A program made the translations under genes and the position numbers. This document shows, in pieces, positions 62,192 to 64,000 of a stretch of 64,000 bases of DNA. Source of the DNA: Dermatophagoides farinae. Lineage: Eukaryota > Arthropoda > Arachnida > Sarcoptiformes > Pyroglyphidae. The notes beneath the pieces are model-generated. The model was not told the DNA's origin and did no database searches. It was given only the letters and a program-made list of their open reading frames with translations. Within the stretch, counting starts at the first letter, position 1. Every line of letters begins with the position of its first letter. The stretch lies in contig NC_134680.1 of the NCBI RefSeq assembly GCF_024713945.1, positions 1,822,001 to 1,886,000 on the forward strand. The letters run 5' to 3'.

Positions 62192-64000
62192 TTGGTAGAT
62201 ATGTGTTCGTGGTTGTTGCGGTATAAAACCACACACAAAAAAAAGACACTGAAAATTGTTGTATTAATAATAAAATAATTGATCAATCAAATGGAAAAAA
62301 AATAGGTTCACATATCATCATATTTGAAATATCAGTAGGATCAATATAAGAGCCAATGATGATGATGACAGAATCTATTGGAACATTGAAACTTTTGACA
62401 TTAACACCCACACACATACATACACATGTCACATGATCCAAGAGATATCATAACGTTCAGTTTATTTAGTACGAAAATTATTCGACCGGATCGAAAATGA
62501 TGTTTACAGCAGAATCACGTTGTTTTCATTGAGAATCAGTTTAACTGTAGAAATTCAGTGATCCGAATTGTGTGAAGAGAAAAAAATTCTAGCACAGCAA
62601 ACAACATATCACTATCATCATAGAACGAATGAAATGATAAAGAAAAGGAAAAGAGTATAAAGAGAAAAAAAAATCAAAATAAAAAATTTTCATTCAATAA
62701 TTTGATTATCATGAGAATATATATAGAAAAAAGGTATCCATATGCAAATTTATCTGAGCTCGTGTCATGTATTTAAACGCTAGTGTTTCTTTGGACATAT
62801 ATTTCCGGCACATATATCAACCACTCCCACAGTTTCTACACCTTAACGTTTTGATTTAAATTGACTGAAAGAATGTAGGATGTGAATATAAATGGAAATC
62901 AAATAATGATTCAATCCAGACAACTAGACCTCTTTTTTTCACAGCCATTCTTTCAAGTGATCATAATGATGATGATGATGATGATGAAAATGATCATAAA
63001 TTTACCATTTTTTTATTCGGTGCAACAACTGTGTGTTTTTTTTTAAAAATCATCATCATCATCATCAGTAATCATTCAATGACTTCAATATACGCATCAT
63101 TATTTCGGTGTTAATGAAGAGTAAAAGAAAAAAAAATTTTACATTGCATCCGACCAGATAACCAAAAAAAAGACGATATTTAAAACATATGATATGAGCT
63201 AGACTTATTGCCAAGCAAAAAAAAAAATTTCCGTTCTTCTATGTTTCGTATTAATTACCAAGTAAATTATCCCCCCTTCAACTTGCCACATAAGTATGAG
63301 TATGGTTCAAGATTTCACGAATTCAGAAAGAAAGAAAGAAAAAAGAGAAAGAAAGAATCGTTTGTATTAATTAGCCAGGAATATCTAGTAGCATTCAAAT
63401 TTAATCATCATCATCATTATATAATGGCCAAATCATAAACACACTATATAGATAAACATAGACATTTATATGAAAAAAATGGATGTTTTGTTTCTTCATA
63501 TATGCTTAACCACCCTATCCATCCAACCAGTATGTATGTAACGTTATCGCACGTTATCATTAATTCCACATAACATTCCCAAAAGAATGAGCAATTGGAA
63601 AAAAAAAATACACACACACATAAACGATGGCCAAATAATGATTATTTTACTTAAGAAATAATCTCCAAAAAAAAAGAAAAAAAATTATTTTTGCTGTTCA
63701 ACGAATTTATTCTGGTCATTTCCGATGTATATACAAGTTAATGTTTTTCTCACTATTTTCTAGATTTGTTATAAAACAAAAAAAAAGTTTATTAATTTTT
63801 AACGGTCCACTCATCATCATTCTGCAGACACTATTCGGTGTGTGTGTGTGTTTTATGTTTTGGTATATATGGTGTGTCTATTATCAATGATTTCTTTTTT
63901 TTTTCTTTTGCTTTTTCTTTTTTTTTTTTTGGGGAGGGGGAACGTAGGACATCATCATGGTGAAAAATATCTATATAAATAGATGATACCAGTAATAATC
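62192..64000. other. Right flank
   Basis: No coding segment supported. AT-rich with ATG/ATC arrays (near 62965 and 63050) and a GT tract near 63837-63850. It may hold the promoter of the candidate exon at 61909-62191. Confidence 0.45.

Noticed and set aside
63208-63438. 76-codon plus-strand frame, Lys/Arg-rich
   Set aside because: The basic run is coded by a GAAA repeat; no homology recognised and no start context.
1-64000. CRISPR array, bacterial operon, or complete transposon
   Set aside because: Repeats are simple microsatellites without unique spacers. No transposase, integrase or reverse transcriptase frame was seen on either strand.

Overview
The window is AT-rich animal nuclear DNA with spliceosomal introns (GT...AG), abundant simple repeats (ATC/ATG, TTG/CAA, CA/GT, and A or T runs), introns as short as 65 bp beside first introns of 10 kb or more, and no sign of operons or ribosome-binding sites. 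Simple-repeat-rich DNA together with UDP-glycosyltransferases that lack both signal peptide and membrane anchor fits a mite, most likely an astigmatid of the dust-mite or scab-mite type. That assignment is inference; no species marker is present.

Layout. (1) 573-3550, plus strand: two tandem two-exon UDP-glycosyltransferase genes (455 and 446 aa), each interrupted at the same codon by a 65-67 bp phase-1 intron. (2) 7808-25813, plus strand: a 13-exon gene for a 1127-aa type I membrane protein (signal sequence, five Ig domains, one fibronectin-III-like domain, one transmembrane helix, cytoplasmic tail) of the Sidestep family. (3) 25814-29885: a gene-free interval between two 3' ends. (4) 52187 down to 29886, minus strand: a paralogue of the same architecture (14 exons with one possible cassette, about 1634 aa, much longer tail), with a possible alternative first exon at 61909-62191. 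(5) The rest is intron or flank made largely of simple repeats, with one candidate signal-peptide exon on the plus strand at 47390-47566.

All exon joins were assembled by hand from splice consensus plus reading phase, and every join in both Sidestep-family genes stays in frame. The two genes face each other tail to tail and share domain order, the phase-1 borders between modules, a 92-bp half-Ig4 exon and a 1-2-1 phase series in the tail. They differ by one intron inside Ig2, by acidic or His-rich inserts in Ig loops, and by tail length and composition. They look like an old inverted duplication whose extracellular parts are conserved and whose cytoplasmic parts have diverged. Drosophila Sidestep proteins are cell-surface partners of Beaten-path receptors in axon guidance; a similar role is expected here by family only.

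No tRNA, rRNA, CRISPR array, transposase or complete mobile element was recognised. One 123-bp inverted-repeat element in an intron is the best candidate for a miniature transposon.
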